Positions 1 to 7,519 of a stretch of DNA of 40,198 nt are shown piece by piece. The DNA is from Amycolatopsis thailandensis (GTDB lineage Bacteria > Actinomycetota > Actinomycetes > Mycobacteriales > Pseudonocardiaceae). The stretch is from positions 1-40,198 of the forward strand of contig NZ_NMQT01000017.1 of the NCBI RefSeq assembly GCF_002234405.1. The letters are read 5' to 3'. The translations under genes and the position numbers were made by a program. The notes under the pieces were generated by a model. The model had not been told where the DNA came from. It made no database searches and saw nothing but the letters and a program-made list of their open reading frames with translations. Numbering within the stretch: the stretch's first letter is position 1; each line of letters starts with the position of its first letter.

Positions 1-88
1 GTGGGTCGTGAGTGGCGATTCGGGCTAAAGCCGACCGTGTCTTAGGTAGCTGCTGGGTTCCGGCTGTGGCGGAGCGCGAGTCCGGTCC

Positions 89-135
89 GTGAAGGCCTCC
101 TTGCCTACCCTGAAGGTAGTGAAGGAGGCCTTCAC
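89..135. terminator. Long hairpin, GTGAAGG class
   Basis: The arms are 89-109 (begins GTGAAGGCCTCCTTG) and 115-135 (ends GAAGGAGGCCTTCAC). They pair over 21 positions with two mismatches around a 5-nt loop. There is no T-run after it, so it is not a classical intrinsic terminator, but GC-rich actinomycetes often end transcripts at bare stem-loops. The GTGAAGG/CCTTCAC outer arms resemble the hairpin at 11371-11415. Confidence 0.55.
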
Positions 136-206
136 GGCGGCTCATGGGGAAGCGGGCAGGAGCAGCGGTGACCACCCGGACCGACGCGGCCTGGTAGGTC
201 GGCGAC

Positions 207-259
207 GTTGCGAAAGCCACGTTCGCAACGGTGAAGGTTGCGAAAGTGGCTTTCACAAC
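207..259. terminator. Long hairpin, GTTGCGAAAG class
   Basis: The arms are 207-229 (begins GTTGCGAAAGCCAC) and 237-259 (ends GTGGCTTTCACAAC), pairing over 23 positions with two mismatches around a 7-nt loop. The left arm can also fold on itself (GTTGCGAA with TTCGCAAC), so two alternative structures are possible. It lies about 75 nt past the stop of the DUF1330 gene and could end that transcript. Confidence 0.55.
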
Positions 260-332
260 AACCGAAGCCGACACGCCGCCGAGCAAGCAGCGACACCTTT
301 GCCTTACCCCTCAAGAGAACACGACTTACCAC

Positions 333-680
333 TCACGAGGTCTGCAGCGCCCGCAGCTCCGCCGCCATCGCCGCCGAGTCGTGGTCCGGCCCGCACCCCT
401 CCACCAGGATCAGGTCACCGGGGATGTGGTCCGCCCGCAGACGCAGGATCTCCTGGTAGGCGGGCGACGCGTACCACTCGCGGGCCACGGCCATGCTCGG
501 GAAACCGATCATCACGAGCGCGCCCGGCCACTCCCCTTCGAGGACCTCGACCTCGGCCCCGTGCACGAGGAACTTGCCGCCGAAGGGGTCGAGCGTGGCC
601 TGGATCCGCTCCAGGTACTCGAGGACCTCTTCGGTCGGAGCGCCGATGGGGCGAAGGTGGGCGATGCCGTACGCGGTCAT
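333..680 (-). CDS. DUF1330 family protein
   Basis: A protein of 115 residues starting MTAYGIAHLRPIG. The pattern of an N-terminal beta strand, a short helix region (EVLEYLERIQATLDPFGGKFLVHG), then FPSMAVAREWYASPAYQEIL and a final VEGCG strand is typical of DUF1330, a small dimeric alpha/beta-barrel fold without an agreed function. I chose the ATG at 680 because GGAGGACATC precedes it directly; a longer open frame upstream lacks such a site. It follows priA on the same strand after about 80 bases, so it may be read through from the his genes, but nothing ties it to histidine synthesis. Confidence 0.85.
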   Translation of the reverse strand: MTAYGIAHLRPIGAPTEEVLEYLERIQATLDPFGGKFLVHGAEVEVLEGEWPGALVMIGFPSMAVAREWYASPAYQEILRLRADHIPGDLILVEGCGPDHDSAAMAAELRALQTS

Positions 681-759
681 GATGTCCTCCCAGGTTTGTC
701 GTCCTGGAAGGAATCCTGACCGAACGAACGCGTGGCGTCGATTACCCGGGAGGTAAAGC

Positions 760-1497
760 TCAGAACTCCGCGACGGCGGCGAGCGCCTCGGGAAGAGTGA
801 ACGCGCCGGCGTAGAGCGCCTTGCCGACGATGGAGCCTTCGACACCGTCGCGGGCCAGCACGGCCAGCGCGCGGAGATCGTCCACACTGGACACGCCACC
901 GGAGGCGATGACCGGCGCGTCGGTGCGGGCGGCGACCTCGCGGAGCAGGTCGATGTTCGGACCCTGGAGGGTGCCGTCCTTGCTCACGTCGGTGACGACG
1001 TAGCGCTGCGCGCCGTCGCGGTCGAGCCGGTCGAGGACCTCCCAGAGGTCACCGCCGTCCTGTGTCCAGCCGCGGGCGGACAGCCGGTGCCCGGCCTCGG
1101 TGATCCGCACGTCCAGCCCGATGGCGACGCGGTCGCCGTAGGAGGAGACGACCTTCGCGGTCCACTCCGGGTCCTCCAGCGCGGCGGTGCCGAGGTTGAC
1201 CCGGCGGGCGCCGGTGGCCAGCGCGGCCTCCAGGGAAGCGTCGTCGCGGATGCCGCCGGACAGCTCCACCTGGACGTCGAGCTTCGCGACGACGTCGGCG
1301 AGCAGTTCGCGGTTGGAGCCCTTGCCGAAGGCGGCGTCGAGGTCCACCAGATGGATCCACTCCGCCCCGTCGCGCTGCCAGGCGAGCGCCGCCTCCAGCG
1401 GGCTGCCATAGGAGGTTTCGGTGCCGGCCTCGCCCTGGACGAGTCGCACGGCCTGGCCATCGGCCACATCAACGGCGGGAAGGAGCGTGAAAGTCAC
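760..1497 (-). CDS. priA: PriA/HisA phosphoribosyl isomerase
   Basis: A (beta/alpha)8-barrel isomerase of 245 residues. It converts ProFAR to PRFAR in histidine synthesis and, in actinobacteria that lack trpF, usually also performs the phosphoribosylanthranilate isomerase step of tryptophan synthesis. Visible features are the catalytic-type aspartates D10 (LLPAVDV) and D170 (VTDVSKDGT), phosphate-binding loops GGIRD (81-85) and ASGGVSS (198-204), and R18, R142 and W144, which match PriA residues used for dual substrates. Start is GTG. It lies 9 bases after hisH on the same strand, forming hisH-priA. Dual activity is inferred from the family; no trpF is seen in the window. Confidence 0.95.
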   Translation of the reverse strand: MTFTLLPAVDVADGQAVRLVQGEAGTETSYGSPLEAALAWQRDGAEWIHLVDLDAAFGKGSNRELLADVVAKLDVQVELSGGIRDDASLEAALATGARRVNLGTAALEDPEWTAKVVSSYGDRVAIGLDVRITEAGHRLSARGWTQDGGDLWEVLDRLDRDGAQRYVVTDVSKDGTLQGPNIDLLREVAARTDAPVIASGGVSSVDDLRALAVLARDGVEGSIVGKALYAGAFTLPEALAAVAEF

Positions 1498-1506
1498 GCG
1501 CCCACT

Positions 1507-2145
1507 CTAAGCGAGGGTCTCGATCCAGTTGCGCAGCAGGTGGGCCCCGGCGTCCCCGGACTTCTCCGGGTGGAACTGCGTCGCCCACAGCGGGCCGTTC
1601 TCGACGGCGGCGACGAAGTCCTGGCCGTGGTTCGCCCAGGTCACCTTGGGTTGCTGCCCGGCGAGGCCGGAGTCCAGTTCCCAGGTCCGCGCGGCGTAGG
1701 AGTGCACGAAATAGAACCGCGTGTCCGCGTCGAGCCCGGCGAACAGCTGTGAGTCCGCGGGCGCGCGAACGGTGTTCCAGCCCATGTGGGGCAGGACGTC
1801 GGCCTCCAGTTTGTCGACCGTGCCGGGCCACTCACCGGCGCCCTCGGCCTCCACGCCGTGCTCGACACCGCGTTCGAACAGGATCTGCATGCCGACACAG
1901 ATTCCCAGCACGGGACGGCCGCCGGCGAGGCGTTTGCCGATGATCTTCTCCCCCGACACCGACCGCAGCCCCTCCATGCAGGCCGAGAAGGCGCCGACAC
2001 CGGGGACGACCAGGCCGTCGGCCTCCAGCGCGGCATGGGGGTCGGCGGTGACCTCGACATTGGCGCCGGCGCGCTCGACAGCGCGTTCTGCGGACCGGAG
2101 GTTGCCGGACCCGTAGTCCAGGATCACCACGCGAGGAGTAGCCAC
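1507..2145 (-). CDS. hisH: Imidazole glycerol phosphate synthase subunit HisH
   Basis: Glutaminase subunit of 212 residues that supplies ammonia to HisF in the fifth step of histidine synthesis. It is a class I glutamine amidotransferase: the nucleophile C83 sits in GICVGMQ, the oxyanion region is PGVGAF (48-53), and H192 and E194 lie in QFHPEKS. Full family length, GTG start. It is followed 9 bases later by priA. Its partner hisF is not in the window, and hisDCB lie about 10 kb away at 12.3-15.3 kb instead of directly upstream. Confidence 0.96.
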   Translation of the reverse strand: MATPRVVILDYGSGNLRSAERAVERAGANVEVTADPHAALEADGLVVPGVGAFSACMEGLRSVSGEKIIGKRLAGGRPVLGICVGMQILFERGVEHGVEAEGAGEWPGTVDKLEADVLPHMGWNTVRAPADSQLFAGLDADTRFYFVHSYAARTWELDSGLAGQQPKVTWANHGQDFVAAVENGPLWATQFHPEKSGDAGAHLLRNWIETLA

Positions 2146-2185
2146 ACGCCCAGGTTAGCGGACCGGATTTTCTGCGAATTCTCTG

Positions 2186-2213
2186 TTTCGACCTTCACTC
2201 GACTGGGTATTAA
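2186..2213 (+). promoter_or_regulatory. Candidate promoter for the small ORF
   Basis: TTTCGA at 2186-2191 and TATTAA at 2208-2213 are separated by 16 bases, in the divergent gap between hisH (minus) and the small plus-strand ORF at 2266. TATTAA is a good -10 match in such GC-rich DNA; the -35 is weak. Prediction by eye only. Confidence 0.3.
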
Positions 2214-2265
2214 GGCCTCCGAGTGAAAGGCCGGCGCAGGACCGCCCTGCACTTCTGGAGGAACA

Positions 2266-2445
2266 ATGCAGGACGCGGACGAGCTGACTTGCCTGCTCGA
2301 CGCCTGGCGCGAGGACATCGACAGCGTGCCTTTCCCTACCTTCGCGGAGCTGCTGATCCCGAAGCAGAAGCAGCGCTCCGCCCCCAGCGTGGCGGTCTCG
2401 GCATCGGTTCAGGTGACGAAGACCACGGGATGGCGCGATCACTGA
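2266..2445 (+). CDS. Small acidic protein of unknown function
   Basis: A reading frame of 59 residues beginning MQDADELTCLLDAWRED and ending TTGWRDH. It has a strong ribosome site (GGAGGAA at 2256-2262, 3-4 bases before ATG) and G/C-biased third positions, which argue that it is real. The first 35 residues are acidic and likely helical (DELTCLLDAWREDIDSVPF, then FAELLIPKQKQ); the tail is Ser/Val/Thr rich. No cofactor or membrane motif is visible. It sits divergently from hisH and about 70 bases before the acyl-CoA dehydrogenase. I do not recognise the family. Confidence 0.6.
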   Translation: MQDADELTCLLDAWREDIDSVPFPTFAELLIPKQKQRSAPSVAVSASVQVTKTTGWRDH

Positions 2446-2517
2446 CACTCGACTCCGGTCCGGTGTGTGGTTTTCTTCTTGGAGCCACGCCTCACCGAGC
2501 CGACCAGGAGTGACCGC

Positions 2518-3690
2518 ATGAGCAGCAGCCCGGATCCGCGCGACTTCCTCGATCTCGACGCCGAGCTCTCCGCCGAGGACCGGGCCATCCGCGACGCCGT
2601 GCGTTCCTACGCGCAGGACCAGCTCTTGCCGAACATCGCCGAATGGTACGAATCGGGCGCCCTGCCCGCCGCCGAACTCGCCAAGGGCTTCGGGCAGCTC
2701 GGACTGCTGGGCATGCACTTGGAGGGTTACGGCTGCGCCGGGACCAGCGCCGTCGCCTACGGCATCGCCTGCCGCGAATTGGAGGCCGTCGACTCCGGGC
2801 TGCGCAGCTTCGTCTCGGTGCAGGGTTCGCTGGCCATGTACGCGATCCACAAATGGGGCACCGAGGAGCAGAAGCAGGAGTGGCTGCCCAGGATGGCCGC
2901 CGGTGAGGCGCTCGGCTGCTTCGGGCTGACCGAACCGGACGCCGGCAGCGACCCCGGCGGGATGCGGACCCGCGCGGTGCGCGACGGCTCGGACTGGGTG
3001 CTGAGCGGCACGAAGATGTGGATCACCAACGGAACCGTGGCCGACGTCGCGGTCGTCTGGGCACAGACCGACGAGGGCGTGCGCGGCTTCGTCGTCCCGA
3101 CGAACACACCGGGCTTCACCGCGAACGAGGTCAAGCACAAGCTGTCCCTGCGGGCCTCGCTGACCGCGGAACTCGTGCTCGATGGCGTGCGCCTGCCGGA
3201 GGCGGCGGCGTTCCCCGAGGTCCGGGGGCTGCGCGGGCCGCTGTCCTGCCTGAACGAAGCCCGTTACGGGATCCTGTTCGGCGTCGTCGGCGCCGCTCGC
3301 TCCTGCTACGAAACCGCGCTGGAGTACACGCTGAGCCGGGAACAGTTCGGCAAGCCGCTGGCCGGGTTCCAGCTCACCCAGCGCAAGCTCGCCGACCTCG
3401 TCGTCGAGGTCAACCGCGCGGGCCTGGTCGCACTGCGGATCGGACGGCTCAAGGACGCCGGGACGCTGCACCACAACCACGTCAGTTTCGGCAAGCTCGC
3501 CAACGTCCGCTCCGCGCTGGAGGTCGCCCGGACAGCGCGTGCCATGCTCGGCGCCAACGGGATCTCGCTGGAGTACCCGGTGATGCGGCACATGTCGAAC
3601 CTCGAAACCGTGCTGACCTACGAAGGCACCGAAGAGATGCACGCGCTCTCGCTCGGCCAGTCGGTCACCGGGATCGCCGCCTTCCGCTGA
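2518..3690 (+). CDS. gcdH: Acyl-CoA dehydrogenase, glutaryl-CoA dehydrogenase-like
   Basis: An FAD-dependent acyl-CoA dehydrogenase of 390 residues. The stretches EGYGCAGTSAVAYGIACREL (69-88), VDSGLRSFVSVQGSLAM (91-107) and LGCFGLTEPDAGSDPGGM (132-149) closely follow glutaryl-CoA dehydrogenases. The catalytic base is E369 in YEGT, and R96 matches the arginine that in that family binds the distal carboxylate, so oxidative decarboxylation of glutaryl-CoA to crotonyl-CoA (lysine or tryptophan breakdown) is likely. It starts at ATG 2518 with AGGAG at 2506-2510. The next gene is a NIPSNAP protein on the same strand. Another short-chain or dicarboxylic acyl-CoA substrate is possible. Confidence 0.9.
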   Translation: MSSSPDPRDFLDLDAELSAEDRAIRDAVRSYAQDQLLPNIAEWYESGALPAAELAKGFGQLGLLGMHLEGYGCAGTSAVAYGIACRELEAVDSGLRSFVSVQGSLAMYAIHKWGTEEQKQEWLPRMAAGEALGCFGLTEPDAGSDPGGMRTRAVRDGSDWVLSGTKMWITNGTVADVAVVWAQTDEGVRGFVVPTNTPGFTANEVKHKLSLRASLTAELVLDGVRLPEAAAFPEVRGLRGPLSCLNEARYGILFGVVGAARSCYETALEYTLSREQFGKPLAGFQLTQRKLADLVVEVNRAGLVALRIGRLKDAGTLHHNHVSFGKLANVRSALEVARTARAMLGANGISLEYPVMRHMSNLETVLTYEGTEEMHALSLGQSVTGIAAFR

Positions 3691-3716
3691 GCCCACCGAA
3701 ACTGTCGGTGCGGGCC
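3691..3716 (+). terminator. Short hairpin after gcdH
   Basis: GCCCACCGA and TCGGTGCGGGC flank a small loop immediately after the gcdH stop, with no T-run. It could weaken read-through into the NIPSNAP gene 15 bases further on. Weak candidate. Confidence 0.3.
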
Positions 3717-3731
3717 TCTAGGGTCCCGCGC

Positions 3732-4400
3732 ATGACCGATTCCGCCGAGTTCCAGTCCGTCGTCGAGCTGCGCCGGTACACCCTGCGCCCCGGCCGCCGC
3801 GACGAGCTGATCGAGCTCTTCGAACGCGAGTTCGTGGAGAGCCAGGAAGCCTGTGGCATGCGCCTGTTCGGCCTTTTCCGCGAACCGGCGGAGCCGGACA
3901 AGTTCGTTTGGCTGCGCGGTTTCCGGGACATGGAGACCAGGCGGGCCGCGCTCGGGGCGTTCTACGGTGGACCCGTGTGGCGTGAACACGGCCCGGCGGC
4001 GAACGAAACGATGATCGACTCCTCGGACGTCCTGCTGCTGCGCCCGTCCGGGCCGGGTTTCCCCGTTCCGGACGGCGCCGAGGGGTCCGTCGTGCTGGCG
4101 ACGGTGTGCCATCCGATCGGGCCCGTCAAGGAGTTCTCCGAGCACTTCGCGGACACCGTGGCCCCCGTTCTGCGCGAAGCCGGCGTGGAGACCTTCGGCC
4201 ACTTCGAAACAGAGCCCGCGGAGAACACCTTCCCCCGGCTTCCCGTGAGAGAAAACGAAACGGTGTTCGTCTGGTTCGCGAAGGTCACCGAAGAACACCG
4301 AGGGCTCCTCGCCAAGACGGGCGCCGAGCTGGAATGCAAGCTCGAACACCCTTGGTCACAACGGGAACTGGCGCCGACAGCGCGGTCAGTCCTGCGCTGA
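3732..4400 (+). CDS. NIPSNAP family protein
   Basis: A soluble protein of 222 residues with two related halves. The first opens VVELRRYTLRPGRRDELIELFEREFVESQ and contains FVWLRGFRDMETRRAALGAFYGGPVW (about residues 56-81), the usual signature of the NIPSNAP dimeric ferredoxin-like fold; the second half (about 115-215) repeats the beta-alpha-beta pattern less clearly. The molecular function of bacterial NIPSNAP proteins is not settled. It lies 41 bases after gcdH on the same strand and may be co-transcribed. Its last 15 bases overlap the end of the convergent NUDIX gene. Confidence 0.85.
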   Translation: MTDSAEFQSVVELRRYTLRPGRRDELIELFEREFVESQEACGMRLFGLFREPAEPDKFVWLRGFRDMETRRAALGAFYGGPVWREHGPAANETMIDSSDVLLLRPSGPGFPVPDGAEGSVVLATVCHPIGPVKEFSEHFADTVAPVLREAGVETFGHFETEPAENTFPRLPVRENETVFVWFAKVTEEHRGLLAKTGAELECKLEHPWSQRELAPTARSVLR

Positions 4401-4814
4401 GAGGAGGTCCGCGAGTCCGTCCGGGTACAGGATCGTCTTGCCACTGGTCACGTCGGCCATCGGCAGCCAATGCACGCGCGCGCCGTCGTCGAGCACCACA
4501 CCGACCTCGTCACGTTCGTAGAACGACTTGTCGGTCAGCTCGGCGGTGAACAGGAACACGATCTCGTGCCCCGGCCTGCCTTCGAAGGTGAACACGTTCT
4601 CCAGCACGGCGATCTGCTCGACAGCGGTCAGCTCCGCCGCGAGTTCCTCCTGGAATTCGCGGTGCAGCGCTTCGGCGGCGGTCTCCCCGAACTCGATCCC
4701 GCCGCCGAGCGGACGGTGGTAGGTCTCCCCTTTGGCGTTGTCGCGGCCTTCGAACACGAGAAGGTCTTCACCTCGGCGGATGACCCCGAGCGCGAGCGGG
4801 CGGATCTTCGTCAT
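4386..4814 (-). CDS. NUDIX hydrolase
   Basis: A protein of 142 residues with a NUDIX box at about 38-60: GGIEFGETAAEALHREFQEE, giving the G-x5-E-x7-REUxEE metal site. The glycine usually found after the EE pair is alanine here, a tolerated change. Such enzymes hydrolyse a nucleoside diphosphate linked to another group; the substrate cannot be read from the sequence. The gene converges with the NIPSNAP gene and overlaps it by 15 bp. It lies just upstream of the split transketolase C-terminal gene's stop on the same strand but is transcribed away from soxR in the same direction as that pair. Confidence 0.92.
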   Translation of the reverse strand: MTKIRPLALGVIRRGEDLLVFEGRDNAKGETYHRPLGGGIEFGETAAEALHREFQEELAAELTAVEQIAVLENVFTFEGRPGHEIVFLFTAELTDKSFYERDEVGVVLDDGARVHWLPMADVTSGKTILYPDGLADLLSAQD

Positions 4815-4823
4815 CCGGCGACG

Positions 4824-5714
4824 CTAGCGGAGGAATTCCTTGACCGACAAGGCGATCGAGCCGGCGTCGAGACCGTGCGCGAGATCGTGGTCGGCCATTT
4901 CGCCGTAGATCCGGACTTCGGCGTCGCGCCGGACCCCGAGGGAGAGCAACCGGTGCGGTGTCTCGGACAGCGCGCTCCCCACCGCGTGCGCGGAGGTCCC
5001 CGCGAGGTAGGGCTCGACCAGTACGACGTCGGTGCTGCCCGCGGCCTCGACGGCCGAGCGCAGCCCGGCGGCGTCGAACGGCCGGATCGTCGAGGTGTAG
5101 AGCACGGTCACGTCGAGGTCGGCGGTCGCTTCCAGGGTCCGGTCGAGCATCGGCCCGACGGCCACCACGACGCCGCGGCCGCCTTCGCGCAGCGTTTGCA
5201 GGCCGACACCCAGGTGCGGTTTCGCGTTCTCCTGCGCGGAAAGCCGGAGGTAGACCCGTCCGTTGCCCGGGATGGACTCCAGCAGCAGCCGCCGCGCCTC
5301 TTCGGGATGCCCCGGCACGTGCACGGTCCAGCCGGGCAGCGTGTCGATGAGCGCGACGTCACCGGGAGCCTGATGCGTCCGCCCGGCCGTGGGCATGTCG
5401 TAGGACGCGCCCGAAGACACCAGCACGGCGCCGACGTCCTGGTGCCCGAGATCGAGTTTGACCTGCTCGAAAGCCCGCTCCACGAGGAACGACGAAAAGG
5501 TGTGGACGATCGGGCGCATCCCGGCGAGCGCCAGCCCGCCCGCGGTGCTCATCATCAGCTGCTCGCGGATGCCGACGTTGAGCACCCGGTCGGGATGTTT
5601 CCTGGCGGCGAAGGCGAGCTGTGCCGCGGAGATGTCGGCGAGCACGACGGCGACGTTCGGATCGGTGTCGAGGACCTCGGCGGCGGCGTTGAGGAACGTT
5701 TCACGCATGTCCAC
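4824..5714 (-). CDS. Transketolase, C-terminal half (separate subunit)
   Basis: A protein of 296 residues covering the pyrimidine-binding and C-terminal domains of transketolase. The cofactor-activating glutamate is E51 in NVGIREQ; the following AGGLALAGMRPIVHTFSSF and SYDMPTAGRTHQAPGDVALI segments are typical of the transketolase/DXS group. It needs the N-terminal half encoded immediately upstream to form a thiamine-diphosphate enzyme. I place the start at GTG 5714, 4 bases past the upstream stop; ATG 5708 is the alternative. Split transketolases are known in actinobacteria and archaea. The sugar substrate is not certain; ordinary pentose-phosphate chemistry or a specialised acyl transfer are both possible. 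Confidence 0.9.
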   Translation of the reverse strand: MDMRETFLNAAAEVLDTDPNVAVVLADISAAQLAFAARKHPDRVLNVGIREQLMMSTAGGLALAGMRPIVHTFSSFLVERAFEQVKLDLGHQDVGAVLVSSGASYDMPTAGRTHQAPGDVALIDTLPGWTVHVPGHPEEARRLLLESIPGNGRVYLRLSAQENAKPHLGVGLQTLREGGRGVVVAVGPMLDRTLEATADLDVTVLYTSTIRPFDAAGLRSAVEAAGSTDVVLVEPYLAGTSAHAVGSALSETPHRLLSLGVRRDAEVRIYGEMADHDLAHGLDAGSIALSVKEFLR

Positions 5715-5718
5715 GGGT

Positions 5719-6411
5719 TCAGGCCTTTCGCTCGACGGTCGCGACCACGGCGAGCGGCCGGTCCGGATGAGGTGTGGTGAAGGCTTCGTAGAGCGCCTCG
5801 TGATCACGGCCGTCGACGGTGCGGGTGACCCAGCCCTCGACCTCGAACCGGCGCGCGATCCCGCCCGGCCAGCCGTGGGTGGCCGAGGAATTGTCGACGA
5901 CGACAGCGGTCAGCTGTGGCATGCCGATGCGGCCCGCCACGGCGATGGCCTCGGAGTTGGACCCTTCGTCGAGTTCCGCGTCGCCGACGAGGGTGACGAC
6001 CTTGGCGTCGCGGAAGCCCTTGGCGCGCAGGCCGAACACGGTGCCGATGGCCAGCGGGAGCCCGTGGCCGAGCGACCCGCTGGCGATCTCGGCGCCGGAG
6101 AGCCTCGCCCGGTCGGGATGGTGCCCGAGCCGGGACTCCGCCGACGTCCAATCGGCGAGTTCCTCTTCGTGGATGAAGCCCTTCTTCGTCAGCACGGCGT
6201 AGTAGGCCATCGGCCCGTGCCCCTTCGACAGCAGGAAGCGGTCGCGTCCGGGATCACGAAAGGTCTCCGGCGTGATGTCGAGCACGCGGTCGTAGAGCAC
6301 CCACAGGACGTCCACAGTGGACTCCGCGGCGGCTTGATGCTTCTCGTCCCCGGTCATCAGCGAGATCAGCCGCGGCAGATCCTCGTAGCCGGTCTTGGTG
6401 TCGGTGGTCAT
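5719..6411 (-). CDS. Transketolase, N-terminal half (separate subunit)
   Basis: A protein of 230 residues carrying the diphosphate-binding domain of transketolase. SKGHGPMAYYAVL (62-74), GHHPD (96-100) and SGSLGHGLPLAIG (111-123) are family landmarks, and GDAELDEG (143-150) with N174 forms the thiamine-diphosphate/Mg site. At 230 residues it is somewhat shorter than the usual N-terminal subunits of about 270. I start at ATG 6411; ATG 6426 would add five residues. It is the first gene of a two-gene transcript with the C-terminal half, reading away from soxR, with a SoxR-type dyad in its promoter region. Redox control is therefore likely but unproven. Confidence 0.9.
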   Translation of the reverse strand: MTTDTKTGYEDLPRLISLMTGDEKHQAAAESTVDVLWVLYDRVLDITPETFRDPGRDRFLLSKGHGPMAYYAVLTKKGFIHEEELADWTSAESRLGHHPDRARLSGAEIASGSLGHGLPLAIGTVFGLRAKGFRDAKVVTLVGDAELDEGSNSEAIAVAGRIGMPQLTAVVVDNSSATHGWPGGIARRFEVEGWVTRTVDGRDHEALYEAFTTPHPDRPLAVVATVERKA

Positions 6412-6425
6412 GAACCGAGCGTGCA

Positions 6426-6445
6426 ACCTCGACTTAGGTCGAAGT
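6426..6445. promoter_or_regulatory. SoxR-box-like operator between soxR and the transketolase genes
   Basis: ACCTCGACTTAGGTCGAAGT matches its own reverse complement at 16 of 20 positions. On the minus strand it is immediately preceded by TTGACT (6443-6448 read in reverse), the usual MerR/SoxR layout in which the operator fills the spacer of the target promoter. On the plus strand TAGCCT at 6452-6457 could serve soxR itself, whose GTG lies at 6464. One operator could therefore control both divergent promoters. Strong by position, because the adjacent gene is a SoxR homologue. Confidence 0.65.
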
Positions 6446-6463
6446 CAAGGCTAGCCTGGCGAC

Positions 6464-6925
6464 GTGACGAGACTGGCTGAACACCTGAGCATCGGACAGG
6501 TCGCCGACCGCAGCGGCGTGCCCCACACGGCTTTGCGTTTCTACGAGGACAAAGGGCTGATCAGCTCGGAGCGCTCGGCGGGCAACCAGCGGCGCTACGC
6601 GCGGTCGGTGCTGCGCCGGATCGCCTTCATCCGCGCCGCGCAGCGGGTCGGCCTCAGCCTGGACGACATCAGCTCGGCACTGGAGACCCTGCCGAGGGAC
6701 CACGCCCCCACCAAGGCCGACTGGGCACGCCTTTCGCGCGGCTGGCAGGACGAGCTCGACGCGCGGATCGACGCGTTGCAGCGCCTGCGCGACAGGCTGA
6801 CCGGATGTGTCGGCTGTGGTTGCCTGTCCCTGCGCAGCTGCGGGCTCTACAACGCCGACGACCAGATGTCCCGTTTCGGCCCCGGCGCGGGCAAACTGCG
6901 CCCGGCTTCCGAGGGCGGCATCTGA
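6464..6925 (+). CDS. soxR: Redox-sensing MerR-family regulator SoxR
   Basis: A regulator of 153 residues. Residues 8-75 form a MerR winged helix (LSIGQVADRSGVPHTALRFYEDKGLI, then GNQRRY), followed by the dimerisation helix. The C-terminal segment CVGCGCLSLRSC gives cysteines C115, C118, C120 and C126, the CX2CXCX5C ligand set of the SoxR [2Fe-2S] cluster. In actinomycetes SoxR senses redox-active small molecules directly and does not use SoxS. The GTG start is about 20 bases from the dyad, and the mRNA may be nearly leaderless (TAGCCT ends 6 bases before GTG). It is divergent from the split transketolase genes, its most obvious target here. Confidence 0.95.
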   Translation: MTRLAEHLSIGQVADRSGVPHTALRFYEDKGLISSERSAGNQRRYARSVLRRIAFIRAAQRVGLSLDDISSALETLPRDHAPTKADWARLSRGWQDELDARIDALQRLRDRLTGCVGCGCLSLRSCGLYNADDQMSRFGPGAGKLRPASEGGI

Positions 6926-6970
6926 ATTCCGTTGCCACGCGGGGCCGGATGTGCGTCACTGGTACGCGAA

Positions 6971-7519
6971 ATGGACAAGAAACACCTCATCCGGGCCTCG
7001 AAACGGCTCTCCCGGCATCTGCGGCACGCACCCGGCGACATCGGCATCACGCTGACCTCCGACGGCTGGGTCGAAGTCGACACGCTCTTGGCCGCCCTGC
7101 GGCGCAACGGCTTGCGTCTCACCCGCGCCGAACTCGACGAAGTGGTCGAGGGCAACGACAAACGACGCTTCGCCTTCGACGATGACGGACTGCGGATCCG
7201 CGCCAGCCAGGGCCACAGCGTCGAGGTCGACCTCGCGCTGCCCGCCGCCACCCCGCCCGACGTGCTCTATCACGGCACCGTGTCCCGGTTCCTCGACGCG
7301 ATCCTGCACGAGGGGCTCCGGCCGATGAACCGGCACGCCGTGCACCTTTCCGCGAACGTCGGGACCGCGCGCACGGTCGGCGGAAGGCGCGGCGTCCCGG
7401 TCGTGCTCCTCGTCGACACACGGGGCATGACGGCGGCCGGACACGAATTCCAGGTGAGCGCGAACGGCGTCTGGCTCACCGCCGCGGTCCCGCCGGAGTT
7501 CCTGCGCCGGCTCCCCTAG
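6971..7519 (+). CDS. kptA: RNA 2'-phosphotransferase KptA/Tpt1
   Basis: A protein of 182 residues. The family moves an internal RNA 2'-phosphate to NAD+, giving ADP-ribose 1'',2''-cyclic phosphate. Visible motifs are SKRLSRHLRHAP (R18/H19), DKRRF (about 63-67), YHGT (100-103), VHLSANVGTARTVGGRRG (with R140) and the closing VWLT. These match the Arg-His-Arg-Arg active site of yeast Tpt1. Bacteria have no known tRNA-splicing need for this activity, and some KptA enzymes also handle ADP-ribosylated ends, so its role here is open. It is 45 bases after soxR on the same strand and overlaps the convergent next gene by 4 bp. Confidence 0.93.
   Translation: MDKKHLIRASKRLSRHLRHAPGDIGITLTSDGWVEVDTLLAALRRNGLRLTRAELDEVVEGNDKRRFAFDDDGLRIRASQGHSVEVDLALPAATPPDVLYHGTVSRFLDAILHEGLRPMNRHAVHLSANVGTARTVGGRRGVPVVLLVDTRGMTAAGHEFQVSANGVWLTAAVPPEFLRRLP

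Larger units (their letters stand above)
1..332. other. Non-coding left edge with two long hairpins
   Basis: I see no convincing gene here. Reading frames on both strands cross two long inverted repeats (89-135 and 207-259), which makes them unlikely to be coding. The first 88 bases hold nothing I recognise. The stretch lies downstream of the minus-strand DUF1330 gene, so it is a gene-end spacer. Whether hisF, which usually follows priA, lies further left cannot be seen. Confidence 0.6.

Noticed and set aside
1..332. hisF or another gene at the left edge
   Set aside because: The frames there cross two long hairpins and show no HisF motif.
681..899. N-terminal extension of the DUF1330 protein
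   Set aside because: The extra residues overlap priA and are Arg/Ser/Pro-rich; the ATG at 680 has a perfect ribosome site.
2155..3696. Long minus-strand frame opposite gcdH
   Set aside because: Shadow of the acyl-CoA dehydrogenase; no domain and no ribosome site.
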